A stretch of DNA of 64,000 bases. Origin: Archegozetes longisetosus (Eukaryota > Arthropoda > Arachnida > Sarcoptiformes > Trhypochthoniidae). This document shows, one piece after another, positions 36,801 to 48,653 of this stretch. The notes below the pieces were generated by a model. It was not told the DNA's origin. It ran no database searches and worked only from the letters and a program-made list of their open reading frames with translations. The DNA lies in assembly GCA_018873245.2 (NCBI GenBank), contig JAEMBT020000006.1, positions 14,168,387 through 14,232,386 on the forward strand. Reading direction: 5' to 3'. The position numbers were made by a program, and so were the translations under genes. How positions within the stretch are numbered: position 1 is the stretch's first letter; every line of letters begins with the position of its first letter.

Positions 36801-39645
36801 TCGCAGTAATAATGATTTCTCGTTCGTGACCAGTCAATGGATCACAAGTAAACAAAACTCCAGCACAATCACAATCAACCATTTCCTGAATCACAACAGC
36901 CATCATCGAATCAATATCTTGTCCGTAACCACGTTTATATTCAACAGCAACAAATTCAAACTGAGACGACCAGCATTTCATAACAGATGAATAAATAGCT
37001 TCCAATCCCTTCACTCCCAAATAAGTGGTCATCTGTCCGGCTGCTGACATCTCATCGGAATCTTCTCCTGAGGCCGATGACCGGACAGCGAATAGTTTGT
37101 TATTTAATTCAACTTCACCATAGATTGACTCAAGATATGAACGAATTTGATCTTTTATTTGATTTGGTAAATGCGCTGACTTAATAACGTTGACCACATT
37201 CTCACATTCTTTCTTCAGTTCATCGGTTTTACTGATTATAGGCAAATAAATAAAAATATAAGAGTTTTAGGATAAGTATCTGATAAATTTTCTGAAATTC
37301 ATGTACTATGATTAACTGAATATACCTGACAAGAGTTTTCAATTTTTTAATAGTGTCTGAGATTTGTTTATTATTGTCAATCATCAGTTCATATGCATTG
37401 CAGGTAACTATTATTCCGTTTGGAACTTCGAATGCTTCTGATTTGTCAGGTCTCTTACTCAGAATATGAAGTGAAGCCAATGATGAACCCTTTCCTCCAG
37501 ATACGAATACATTTTCAGTTCGTTGATCAGTGAGTGGTAACACTAATTCACTTGTTTTATCACTACATGGGAAATGTATCTCACATTTTGGTGCTTTAAA
37601 TTTGATTGTTTCGCTTTCATTCATATACACAGCTCTGCCCTCGTGTCCATTAATTGTAATTTCGAGTATATTTTTATTGAGTCTTCCTTTGCTGACCGTC
37701 ACATTGAAAACTTTGCCACAAGAGGACAGAGAAAAGTTGAACTCATTTTCCAATGATTGAGTGGTCAGATCAATATCAGTGAGAAATTCGATCGGAAATA
37801 TGAGTGTTTTTCCCCAATAAGCGAATCCATAGCGATAGCTGTGAACAAAAGATATACTCGAAGTTATCGAAACTCATTTATATTTTCATATCACTTGAAT
37901 AATTAACTTTATTTTGAACATAGCATTGGATTTCTTAATCAATTTCGATATAATTAAAGACATGTCATTTCCTTAAATAGTTTTTGCGATAAAAGTTAGA
38001 CGAGTTTATGAAAATACATTTGAGTAAACTTTGACTTTCATACCTGACTTCGTTTGACTTATCGACAACTGATCCGATATGAAATATCCATCCTTTCTAT
38101 AAAAAAAATATAAAAATTCACATGTTAAATCTCAAGGATTCAGTTTAATTACAAGTAATGATTCTCTATCAGTTAAGTGCAAGTATATAAATCACTTTTA
38201 TACTAGTCTTATGTCTGATAAGGACTTGATACTCTCCACATGTTTCTTGTGTTTTGCATTGTTTAGAAGCACTTTCTTAAAAAAACAATTATTTACGTAT
38301 AGTTTCAAGTGTTTATCTCTTATAGTGAAACCGTTATAACTACGTTTTAGGTGCGAACACTTCAAATGATCGCACTATATTAATCTTATGTCTGGTATCG
38401 ATGAGACACTTTTCACATATATTTCTTGTAGGTATTGCTTTCTTTAAAGGCATTTTCTTGAAAGAGTGATTATTTTTATTTAATTTCATACCTTTGAGTA
38501 ACCAAATAATCGTCGAACTTGTCTATTAGTTTGGTCCTCATATTTTTTGCTTTTATTTCCCCACAAGAAAACCTTTTCTTCGGGATCATTATTCAATTGA
38601 ATCGTTCCCTTCATTTGTCCGAACTGTTCAAACCTGTCCTCAAACTCGATCTCTTTTTCAGTATTAGAATTTCTTGAAATTTCTTCACTTATGAATTGTT
38701 GATTGTGATCGCTTTGAAGATCGAAAACATTTGAAATGGCAATCCATAAAATTCTGAATTTAACAAAAACTAATTCATTTGAACCATTTTTATGTAGGTA
38801 TCCTCGAAATTTAATCCTTAGTCGACGGAATGGATTCAGAATTTCTAATGAAATGCCTGGAGCTCTATATTGGTGTTTGTTTAAGTCATATGGAATGAGA
38901 TTGAGTTCATTCATGAAATATGTGTTTCCCTTTCCATCTTCGAAAGTAAAATCAACATTAATAGCAGAAGTGTTTGAATTTTGTGGTCTCCAATTCAACC
39001 TCAAATGCAATGCTTGACCCCAAGAATTCAGTCCTATTATACTGACGTCTTCGTTCTTATACTTGATTTGAGAAAAGATTTAAAATACAGATTTCTTACA
39101 AATAATTTAGAATCAATAAAAATATTAAGGGTTTCAAAAATAAGTAAGTATTTAACAACTGATAAGAAGTTATTGAGTTTTGTTTAAGAATAATAAAGTT
39201 TCATCTTAAATATTGGGGCTCGTTTTTGCTTCAAGAGGATTTTAATGATAAAATTGTATTTAACTGCTTTCGGTATAGAAAAATAGAGTAATATAAATAT
39301 ATCTAATATGGAAATCAAAAATGACTTCAATTTTGAATAAAGAAATCTTTAATTCTTTCAAAAAAAAAAGAATTCAAACAAAAAATTAGTTCTGACCTGA
39401 TTCGGTAGTTCAAGCTCATACTCTTTGTCATTTGGCAAGAGACCAATTTTCTTCAAGTCATTGAGTGCTCGCGGATCAAAAAAGTCAAATCTTTTTTTAA
39501 TGATGATGGGCTTTTTTGAAAAAAATTGTTTCAATTTCGATTTCAAATACCCAAATATATTAACATTTATTTGGATGTTTAAAACTTTTTGTATAAGGAA
39601 TGCAATTGGCAAAGATATTAGAGAACCCATTATTATGTAAAACAC
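33857..39645 (-). CDS. PEP synthase / rifampicin phosphotransferase-like protein, 12 exons
   Basis: Exons (minus strand order): 39645-39397, 39061-38492, 38096-38044, 37838-37326, 37231-36547, 36448-36077, 36029-35724, 35304-35220, 35147-34858, 34795-34376, 34299-34174, 34114-33857. All introns are GT-AG and frames join into 1308 aa. Residues ~1-20 look like a membrane anchor or signal (IIMGSLISLPIAFLIQKVL). Residues ~84-380 are an extra domain without clear bacterial counterpart. The PPDK/PEP-synthase ATP-grasp region starts at GGKGSSLASL (405) and includes FAVRSSASGEDS (509-520), QEMVDCDCAGVLFTCDPLTG and FILQSRPVT. The C-terminal swivelling domain has GGLVSHGAVIARE with the phospho-accepting His at 1257. 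That is the three-part plan of rifampicin phosphotransferases (ATP-binding, middle, His domain) rather than the PEP/pyruvate barrel of true PEP synthase. ATP-dependent phosphotransfer is likely but the substrate is unknown. Proteins of this type are annotated in several arthropods as putative PEP synthase. Confidence 0.93.
35333..35695. mobile_element. Tc1/mariner-type MITE in intron 7 of the PEP-synthase-like gene
   Basis: The 26 bp terminal inverted repeats are TTAAGGTGTCCCGCTCAAAG at the left and, in reverse, TTAGGGTATCCCACTTAAAA at the right. They agree at 20 of 26 positions with only transitions. TA lies outside each end (35331-35332, 35696-35697). The 363 bp body is much richer in G+C than its surroundings. 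It contains an internal inverted repeat, AGGAGTTAGTCAA (35485) against TTGACTAACTCCT (35531). Without it the host intron would be about 54 bp, like its neighbours. Confidence 0.88.
38190..38490. repeat. Degenerate ~120 bp tandem duplication in intron 2
   Basis: The segment ~38190-38306 and the segment ~38367-38483 share an ordered set of words: ATC-CT-TAT-TA-TCTTATGTCTG, TTTCTTGT, GCACTTTCTT/GCATTTTCTT, ATTATTT and TTTCA. This enlarges intron 2 (38097-38491). Divergence is high, so the duplication is old. Confidence 0.6.
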
Positions 39646-41637
39646 GACTGAGAAAAAACTACGAGAACAACCAAAACTTTTATAGTTTTATACCAATGAC
39701 TGACTGATAGCAACTTATTTGTTGAACTTTGCTAAAAATGAAGATTAATTACTTATCTATGATGAGTGCAACTGTTCTCCAGAGCTGCACCACTTATCAG
39801 AGTGTGTATAGCACGAGGTTTTTTATCAGAAATGACTCTTTAGAGATAATGCTTCACTTTTATTTGATATACCATCAATTTACAAGACTGTCACCACTGA
39901 AGGGCACCTCAATCATCTCAAAGTAATTTTCGTTTGATTACTAAATAATCGTTTAAGTACCAAATGGAAGATTTTATTTGTATGATTGCTTTAAGATATG
40001 AAATGACATATTTAATTATATATTTTATCTTTTATGATAGAAAAAATTCGTAATTCGTATTAAAATGCTATTCAAGGCCAGTAATAGATTTGATGAGTTA
40101 AACTTGTGGTAAATTGATTTAAATTTGCAAACTATCTATTAATGTAAATTAAATATTGATAATGGAGGTCATTTATGAGGAAACTTGTGCAAAATTTTAC
40201 GCTTCAGAATACATCTATTCTTCAACAGTAGTCATATTGTAATATCTTAGTTGAAGGCTCAATATTGTCGGAGATTGGTTTGTGAAGAAATGTTTAAGAA
40301 ATGTTTAAATGGATACTTCATGTTGCTATACCTCAATCAAATACAATCAAGTTTTAATAATTTACGGTAGAATTAAATATTAAGGTTCATCAAATTTAAC
40401 CTGCATTCAATTCTATTCATTCTAATTAGACTTTTGTAAACAGTTAAACACCAAACTAATCTACTTAATTTTGCTTTTCTCACTTCTAGACTTAGGGTAA
40501 CTTATTTCTTTGTCAAATGACTAGATTTATTTTTAACGAAAACTGTTTTTTACTGTTGCTCTCTATTTATATGAATAAAGTTAATTTTACAACAATTAAT
40601 AGTGATTCCATACTTTTCAATATAGATTTCATACATTAGAATACAAAATCTCACAATTGATTAGATGTTTTCTTATTTCAATCTGACTCTAAAAGGACAA
40701 CAAAAAATGCTTTGACTTGAACTGAATTCAGTCACTCTATTAACAGCATAAGTTTTGAAAGTGTTTCAAAAATTAGAAAATAAACTTTTTCTTAATAAAA
40801 TTTATCGATTCGTTTCAATTACGTTGAAATATCAATTATGTTATGCGACAAAAATGTTGACAAAAATTTTATATTTATTTAAACATTAACTTTATCTTAA
40901 TTATAATATTTGTCTGGTTGTTGATAATCATATAATGAAAGAGATTTATTAATTATAATATATGTATATTTGAATTTGAGAATTTGACTTCAAAAAATTA
41001 GAACTTAGTACTGATTTAAAGTTAATTAGTAACAAAGAATTGTAGTTGCAGATCATACTCGAACATTTCTTCATAGTAGTATTGCTTTAACTAAATCAAT
41101 ACTTTAATTATTTCAGTCCGACATTAAGAAAAATTTAAGATTTTTAAAAATGAGCAAAACCTAATAACAGTATGTGTGACGCTTTAGAAGTCAAAAGATG
41201 TATTGCATATTTTCTTAGGTTTTTTTTATATCTAAATCAATAATTTAAAAATTGAAAAGTAAATCCGAGCGCCAGATTTAAAATATTCTACATGTATATT
41301 ATAAAAATAAAACACATTATGAGATGAAGCTTTCTCATTATATGAAAAATTTATCAAAAATACACAAATATATCGAACTACTCGCAGAAAAGTTAACAAT
41401 TCTTGGTTTTTCCTTCAATTATGCGGATATTTTATTTTTACCTCAACATTAACTTTAGCTTCACTTCAATTTAAATTATAATTATGTTTGAGAGCAATCG
41501 AGACAGCGCTCATTCATTCGTACAAAACTTTGTCATATACTTAAATAAATAATTGATGTTCTATTAATTTTCGTGACTGATTGAATGATTTAATCTCATT
41601 TTTAATATTAATAACTTGGATAATTGTTTACTAATGT
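39646..41637. other. Intergenic, no gene recognised
   Basis: About 2 kb upstream of the PEP-synthase-like gene, extremely A+T rich. Its promoter should lie in the first few hundred bases. Nothing else is assignable. Confidence 0.5.
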
Positions 41638-41956
41638 GTGCTATTCATAAACTTCTCTTCTCTTATTCCCCAACTTCTCTTCGCTTAAGCAAATAGTTGC
41701 CAAGCGAACGTCATTTCTTATACTTCTCTTTGCTTAAAATCGAATTTTTTAATTTTTTTTTCATTACATTCGATTATCCGTTCTAAAGGAGCCTTCAACC
41801 CTCTTTTAGACTTTTCAATACAAATTATGGGACTTCGCTTAAGCGAAGTTGTAAGAGAAGATAAAATGAGTTTGTGAATAGTAAAGTCTTCGCTTAAGAG
41901 AAATCATCTCTTCTCTTGGAGAGATTTCGCTTAAGCGATGTTTGGGAATAGCGCTC
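41638..41956. mobile_element. Inverted-repeat element with TTCGCTTAAG motifs
   Basis: The left end GTGCTATTCATAAACTTCTC faces the right end, which in reverse reads GAGCGCTATTCCCAAACATC. The body contains several copies of the palindromic word CGCTTAAGCG or its near forms (for example 41835-41842, 41891, 41930) arranged in both orientations. No clear target duplication. Probably an old MITE. Confidence 0.65.
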
Positions 41957-42024
41957 AATATCTGATACGTCTTTTGTCATAAAGTGTCATTTTGAATGTC
42001 TTTTTATCTTCTAAACTCATATCA

Positions 42025-42640
42025 GGTGTTCGCTATTAAACTATCTCTAAAATTTGCAGTTAAATGCAGTAATGCACACGCTCAGCGCTCACGCTCGCGC
42101 TCGGTCGGAAATTGTCGCTCGGCGCTCGAGCGCCGAGCGTTTGCCGAGCGTCAAGCAAGCAAAGGTCATGAATTGTAACACTTTTTCTACATAAAATTAA
42201 CTTATTTTGTTTAAACTGTAACTTTATCTGTATATAAATTTCAGACTCAAAAACATTCTGTCTAAATTCTTCATAACAGAATAAGTCATAAATTTTTGTG
42301 TAAAATTTTATATTTAGTAAATAATAACTTTTTTGTATTAAAAAAATATCTATACTGTATTTCTAATTTGGAAGATACGTACTAAGAATTTACGCTCAAC
42401 GCTCGCGCTCGACGCTCGGGGGTGTGATGCTCGAGCGTCCACTCACGCTCAGCAAAAAGTAGAACGCTTGACGTTCGCGCTCGCTACCGAGCGCCAAACA
42501 CTCTAGCGTTGAGCATCGCTGGTTAAATGATTTAAGTCAATCATTTTTAAGAACACGATATTTGCATTGACTGATTAGTAAACTTTAGAAATGTTAATTT
42601 CAACTTTTATTCATTCCTTTCGTATGAGTAATATGTATTT
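42025..42640. repeat. Host segment of the hAT MITE, related to 44560-44697
   Basis: The sequence on both sides of the hAT element (TTCGCTATTAAACTATCTCT before; TGATTAGTAAACTTTAGAAA after) recurs without interruption at 44565-44697. This shows a duplicated ~130 bp segment, one copy of which received the element. Confidence 0.85.
42067..42521. mobile_element. hAT-type MITE with 8-bp target duplication
   Basis: A 455 bp element starting CAGTAATGCACACGCTCAGC and ending, in reverse, CAGCGATGCTCAACGCTAGA. It is flanked by the 8-bp direct repeat GTTAAATG (42059-42066 and 42522-42529). The CAG ends and 8-bp duplication are characteristic of hAT transposons. Both subterminal zones (42074-42155 and 42392-42515) are G+C-rich arrays of GAGCG/CGCTC words, including GCGCTCGAGCGC, around an A+T-rich core. 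The pre-insertion sequence is preserved in a related segment at 44565-44697. No transposase. Confidence 0.92.
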
Positions 42641-42641
42641 T

Positions 42642-44027
42642 TGCATATATACTTTATGTACTTTTTATCAGTTCATAAACAAAATTACAAAAGTAATTAA
42701 CGAGTATATATTAATTTATAGTAAATGCTGAAAGTGTCCAAAGTTATTCTCCAAACAGAGACTAACTCTTTGAATCATACTTTCAGAAACATTGACCAAA
42801 CTTTCAGTAGCTATATTTTAGCTTCATTTTCATATTTATTTTCAAATCACCTAATATTTGAGGACAATTAGTGTAAAAATTTCATTATCACCATCAACTG
42901 ATCCATGTCCAAAGATAATGATAATGAAGTCGTGTTTATATTGGTTTTGCTTGTATTTGTGCGAAGTTTCAGGCTGATTCGGTTAAGCTTTTAAAGCCGC
43001 TTCTTCAAGTAACGCTTCCTCAGCTAAGGTGGTGATAGTGACCACATAGTACGTTCGACTGTTGTGAACACTATTTTTGTTTTTATTCATTCTTATCTTA
43101 GATTTATATCTAATAAAAGTTCAAATTAGGTCTTTCTAATTTGGAACTTTTCTGATAAAACTTTTCTTTAGAAAGTATGAGTAAAAAAGTTTGAAGTTCG
43201 ATTGGGTTTAATTTTAAAATGTCCACCCTGTATATAGAGAACGTTTAAAAACTGTGAACATCCGAAGTTTCAAGTGATATTTGTTGCACAATTTGCTCTA
43301 ATTTGTGTATAAAACTTAAGATTTTTATCTAAATAATTGTAATTATGCCTGTTCTGATGTAAAGACCATATTAAATAGACTAAAGAATTATTGGAAAATA
43401 ATTCTAATTTTTTGAAAATTTAGTGTCAGGTTTTTTATTGATATTATGTTCTCGTGTTAAAAATTCTTACTGTGGCTTATGAAGTAGCGAAATTCTTTTA
43501 TAATATAATAATTTTTAAATACAAGAGCAAGTGCTATCATATAACAATAATTAAGTTTACCTAAATGTATTTATTAAATTTCCACGAATAAAACCTTTTT
43601 TCAATTTTTTGTCAAAAATACGTAACTTTCATTTGCTTATGATATTAATCTTTATTGATCAAATTAAATGACAAGTTTTGTGTGGCTTTTGTATTATTTT
43701 ATATTTTATATATGAAATATAATACAATACGCATCGCATAATATAAGTAGTTTTTATACTATTTCTGTAAAGACTTGACGATAATTTTCGCAACAGCTTG
43801 TAATCGAGAGTTCATATCTTATCTTAACACCATCTACTTCAATTAATATTCATCAAACTTTCATTGAACAGAACTTGAAATTTATTTTTAATTCATTAGA
43901 TCATCATTTACAAACTTATCAATAAGAATGTAAATTACTATATATTAAATAAAATGATTCTCAACGAACAACATAAATACAGAATTAATCCAGAAACTGT
44001 ATCTTAGTACCAATAACTTGTATAATA
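42642..44027. other. Intergenic, no gene recognised
   Basis: About 1.4 kb between the hAT-hosting segment and the neuropeptide gene. A less A+T-rich patch at ~42960-43070 is present but without an open frame I can name. Confidence 0.45.
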
Positions 44028-45783
44028 TCAATTGACCAAATCGTTAGCTGTGTTGAGATGGTTGGTTGATTCGCATTGGATTAAGTTCTGCGTTTCTCTC
44101 TGTTGGAAATCAATGTTAAAAATTAACATTAAGTTTATTAAGATAACTTTATATTTTAAAATTTCAATGTTTCAATCATAGAGATCACTTATCAGATGAC
44201 GATTCTATTCAAGCATGTCTTAATTTTAATTAAATTAATAAATTTTTTAGTGAATATAGTTTTTGATTATATAGACAAGCTAACATTAGATGGAATGTCC
44301 TGTCATTTTGATTGTTGCGTCAAACCAAACAGGTACATTAGTAAAAGTATTAGGAGAAGCAAGCACTGACAGTGATTTTAAATTTTTGTGCTGTAACCAG
44401 ACACACTATCTGGTAATATAGCGACTAGTATCACTAAAATTACTAAGTGGAAATTCTATAAGCTAGCGCGAATATACTATCACCAATATTATATTAAGCC
44501 CTATTATAATAGGGGATAAGCCCTAGTAAGAGCGTGCTTATCACTATAATTTGGGCATTCGCTATAAAACTATCTCTAAGATTTATAACTAAATGATATA
44601 AGTGGGTAATTTTTAAGAACTCGATATCTGCATCGACTGATTAGTAAACTTTAGAAACCTTAATTTCAACTTTTATCCATTCTATTCTTATGAGTAATTA
44701 AACAAAAGTAGTGTTTAAAGAGAGCAAATTGGTTAAACTAAATGTTTTTTGAATAACTCTCAAATATATTTATCTGTAGGACCTCTCTTTTATGTTCTTT
44801 AAAAAAATTGTTCACGAACGTTTCTATGAGATTTAGTTTTTAAAAAATTATCACAATAAAGACCCTTTCATTTGTTTTATACCTCATATTTAGTGTTTAT
44901 TTGATTTATCTGTTAACTTAATCTATAAAAATTTCAAAATCAGATTCAATAATTCACACTAGTATTCATAACTTTGTATCAAAACGACTCAAGAAAAGTC
45001 TTGAAATACTTTTGAAGTTTTATAGCAAACGGCCGATACTTTATAGGTAGTTGTCATACTTGGATTCATATTATTAGCCTCGTGCGAAACAGTCGGTTAT
45101 ATTATTATAAAGGTATTTCTACCAGTAGCTACGCTCCTTAAACTCCACAATTCGATAAGTTTAAGGTAAATATGAACGCAAGTTGTATAACCCTTAGCTT
45201 CAAATTGAAACAAAATATTTTATAGATTATTCAAAAATATCCTTCTCATCTAGTACTTATGAAAATAGTTTCATAAAAGTAATAGATGAAGATGGACTCA
45301 TGTCGTATGTGATTCAAGTCAAATGAAGAAGAAAAATTATAAATCAAAGAATTTTTAAAAACTTTGAAATTCGTTCAATGAGAATGAATTAAAAGTTGAT
45401 TGGTATGCAATATTTCAACGAAATTTGTCTTTCAAACTAGATACCAAACAAATACTTTAGCTTATTTGGTTTGTTTGATATTTTCTCAAACAATACTATC
45501 ACTACTTTAAATCTATTAGAAGTAATAAATTTGAATGAATCAATAGAAAACAAAAAGTTTTAAAGACTTTCGATAAAAAACTGGACAAACTTACTCTTAT
45601 ATATTCTCTTATTCTCATAGCCGCAATATCAGCCATTTGATCACAATAGTTCAATGATCTTTTACCTCCCGGACGCCAATCTTTGGAGAATGTAATCTGA
45701 GCCGAAGACCAGTTAAATGTTGCTACAAGAACTAGAGTTATAACAAATATTGAAAGCAAAATCCTTTGCGTTCCCATATTCAT
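44028..45783 (-). CDS. AKH/ACP-family neuropeptide precursor, 2 exons
   Basis: Secreted prohormone of the GnRH-AKH-ACP superfamily. Exon 1 is 45783-45595 and exon 2 is 44099-44028, in phase 0 across a 1495 bp intron (donor GTAAGT, acceptor TTTCCAACAG), giving 86 aa. Residues 1-28 form a signal peptide (ILLSIFVITLVLVATF core, cleaved after SSA). It is directly followed by QITFSKDWRPGGKR: an 11-residue peptide with N-terminal Gln (pyroGlu), a Gly amidation donor and a KR cleavage site. The predicted hormone is pGlu-ITFSKDWRPG-amide. The TFS-DW core is that of ACP/AKH peptides, and the RPG-amide end resembles GnRH. The downstream associated peptide has the usual two cysteines (NYCDQM, LIQCES). 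The start ATG at 45783 is the first in frame; MNMG makes a second Met possible. Exon 2 was found by frame and Cys placement, so it is a little less certain than exon 1. Confidence 0.88.
44560..44697. repeat. Uninterrupted relative of the hAT MITE host site
   Basis: It matches 42025-42066 joined to 42522-42640 and contains a single CTAAATG at the place where the 42 kb copy has GTTAAATG twice. It lies inside the intron of the neuropeptide gene (44100-45594). A palindrome CCCTATTATAATAGGG (44500-44515) is just upstream. Confidence 0.82.
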
Positions 45784-48653
45784 GATTCTGTGCTTTGGTA
45801 GAGAGATACTCAAAAACTGGTTCAAAGTTTTATGGAACACTGGACCGAAAGATCTACACTTTTATATGGGTTGGTTCTGCGTCTATGAAGATATCATGGT
45901 CCTCTGAGTCTCCTCCTCATGCGATTCGCTACTATTCATTATTCATCGGAATTGCGAAGACTGGAACTCCCATTCAACATGTTCTGCGTCGTTCGTATGA
46001 TATGCTGAATTATGAATAAAAATGTTGATCGACCGAATAATAACATGCAAGCTTTGAGCGTATGAATATAGAGTAATTTCAAAACAATATATTTTGATAC
46101 GTTTAATTACTTATTAATGAATATTACATAAAGTAGGTGTTTTACAATATTGAGAAGTTGGAGAATCAGCATCAAAGCAAAGTTAGTAATTATAATTTTA
46201 AATGTGTCCTTACTTGCGAATCAACCTACTCTCTTTTACCTCCAAATAGGTTTTTAATCAGAATTGTCTTGCTACTGAAACTTCGGCAAAGTTTCACGAT
46301 GCTTTGACGGAGTTATGGTATTAGTGCTGTAAAATTGCTAGAAAATGAATGGTAAAATGACTAAGCTTATCGTAATAACGATCTTGCCCTGAAAATTAAA
46401 ATCCCATCATTGTATTATGACAAGAAAGTTTATGCGAACAACGATTTTTTAGAAAATCTAGTAGGAGATCTAAACTTAGAAAAATTTATCGCAGGAGTTT
46501 CAAAACTATATTTGCTAAAGTTCTGACCAAAATAAAAAGTTCCCTATAGAGACTCTAAGTTTCAGATTCTTAATCTTCAGCTTAAGTAAAGGTAACTCAT
46601 ATCATACTGACCAGCGAGCATTAGTTTAAACATTAAATTAATGTATACTGTTATCAATTCTTCTCTGATGAGATCAAGTAGAAGCTATGTTTATTGCTTC
46701 ATCCCCTAAATTTCCATATACAGGTACAGATGCAGAAGTTCGGACATGAGCTTAATTGATTTGATTTGATAAAAGATATTCTAATTAAGAACTTGACCCC
46801 AGATTGAGTTTATCTGTGTCTAGTGAAACGCACTAATTCTCAATTTATTGATAGTTCCAATACAAAAATATCTAAGTCTACTAATTTGCAAAGAAATGAC
46901 AGTTTAAGAAAACTCTCATTAGATAATGTGTAAGTGTTTCGAGAATCAAATGTCATTAATAATAAGTAGGAAAGATAATTCTTCTGAAATTAGACTTTTA
47001 CAATCAACTAATAAAAAGCTTGATAAGAGTCGACAAAGTTAAATTACTTTTGATAGATAAGTATTCATATTTTACTTTGTCGAAAAATTCTTAAGTAGAA
47101 AATGACTAGCAGCTTATAGAGTATACGAAAATATTCTCCTTATTAATAAAAACTAGTGCTTATGCTATGATGATTGAGAGAAATCAAATAAATTACTTTT
47201 GAGACTTTTTTGACTGCTTATCCTTTAAAAGAAGTTGCTGGTTAAGAACATCTTAATTTAAAAGATAATATCTTCTAGGAACATGTTGACATGTTATTTA
47301 TGCTGCATATACTTTGATGAAAAACATTTTTCAGAACCTATATCTCGATTCGAATATAAACTAAAAGCATTTCAATATCTGTGATGCACTATGAAGGCAT
47401 AGAATAAAAGTAATATCAAGTTTTGTTAGTTACCTAATATCAGGTTATTAAAAATTTTTCAAATTTTATATACTCATTTACACAAATACCTGAAATGCAC
47501 ACAATAGGATATTAAATTTGAGTATCAAATCTTTGTACTAGTAAAAAAATTTCTGGCTTATTATTAAGATAATTTGGAATTACTTGTACTGCACTGGTTC
47601 ATTAATACCTCTATCGTACAGTAAAGATGCGCGCAGTTAGATCGCAATTCGAGGCGGTTCAGTTCCTGATCTCACTAAGGAAGCTGCTTGCAGTCCGAGA
47701 CGGGATCAAACTTTGCTTGTCGTGATTAAGTTAGGCCTAAGGACCTAAAACTGTGGTTTGGCCTATTTGACCCATAGATCTGCTTGTGATACTTTGATGT
47801 AATTCTATTATTAAAATTCTAAAATATCTAATATTTTTTCCTTTTATTCTATAATGAACCGATTTCTTATTTGATCTTTTACCTTCGATAAATATTTTAT
47901 TCAATCCTTTGTTAATACTTGATGCACTGTAAGCATAATTTAAGCTGATCGATTAATGAAAATTCAAACATGTTATACGTGAAGTATTGTCATAACTAAT
48001 GAAAGATTTTAGGACACATTAATAATTTTGATAGAAATTGACAATCGACACAAGGCATTGGTAGAATTCGTTCTAATAATGAACTATTAGATGTTTTCAT
48101 AATTTTAAATTGAGTCTCTTTTGATAAACTCATTAAAGCCCGAATAGTCTCAATGAGACTCAATAAAATTTGATTATTACAGAGACGTACCCTTAAGTTG
48201 TATACTGAGAAATAAAAATTTCGTTTTCATTTACAATGTTTCAAGAATCAAAGCTATTTTGCGGATCACCGGCGGGTACCCACGGTTTGATCCGGTTCTA
48301 TGCTTGCAGTTCGCGGTTGGGTTCATTCTTTAGTGTATCTCTACTATACAGGTTTATAATACCGGTATTCACGACAAAGATAACATGATAAAAACAGGAT
48401 ATTGAAAATGAAGAAAAATAGACTGAAATAATTCTCATCAATAGAGAAGTAAAACTAGTGCTAACTTACTATTATGTAATCGCTCAAAGTTCTCTAAAAA
48501 TCAGCAGATGTTAAAAGCACCTACTAAGAGAAACAGGTACTAAATTTTTGAGCATATAATATATAAATTGAATTGTTGGCAACTAGTTTCGCATTATAGT
48601 GAATAAGATTTATTGAAAAAGCATTTCAATTAAAAATAACTTCAATACAGAAA
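45784..48653. other. Intergenic, no gene recognised
   Basis: About 2.9 kb. Two G+C-richer islands, 47620-47765 and 48255-48335, share the word GCTTGCAGT and look like fragments of unrelated or old dispersed repeats. No tRNA fold could be drawn with confidence. The rest is A+T-rich spacer. Confidence 0.45.

Noticed and set aside
45795..46019. 74-codon plus-strand frame upstream of and overlapping the neuropeptide gene
   Set aside because: Starts without ATG and has no family resemblance. It covers the likely promoter/5' UTR of the minus-strand gene.
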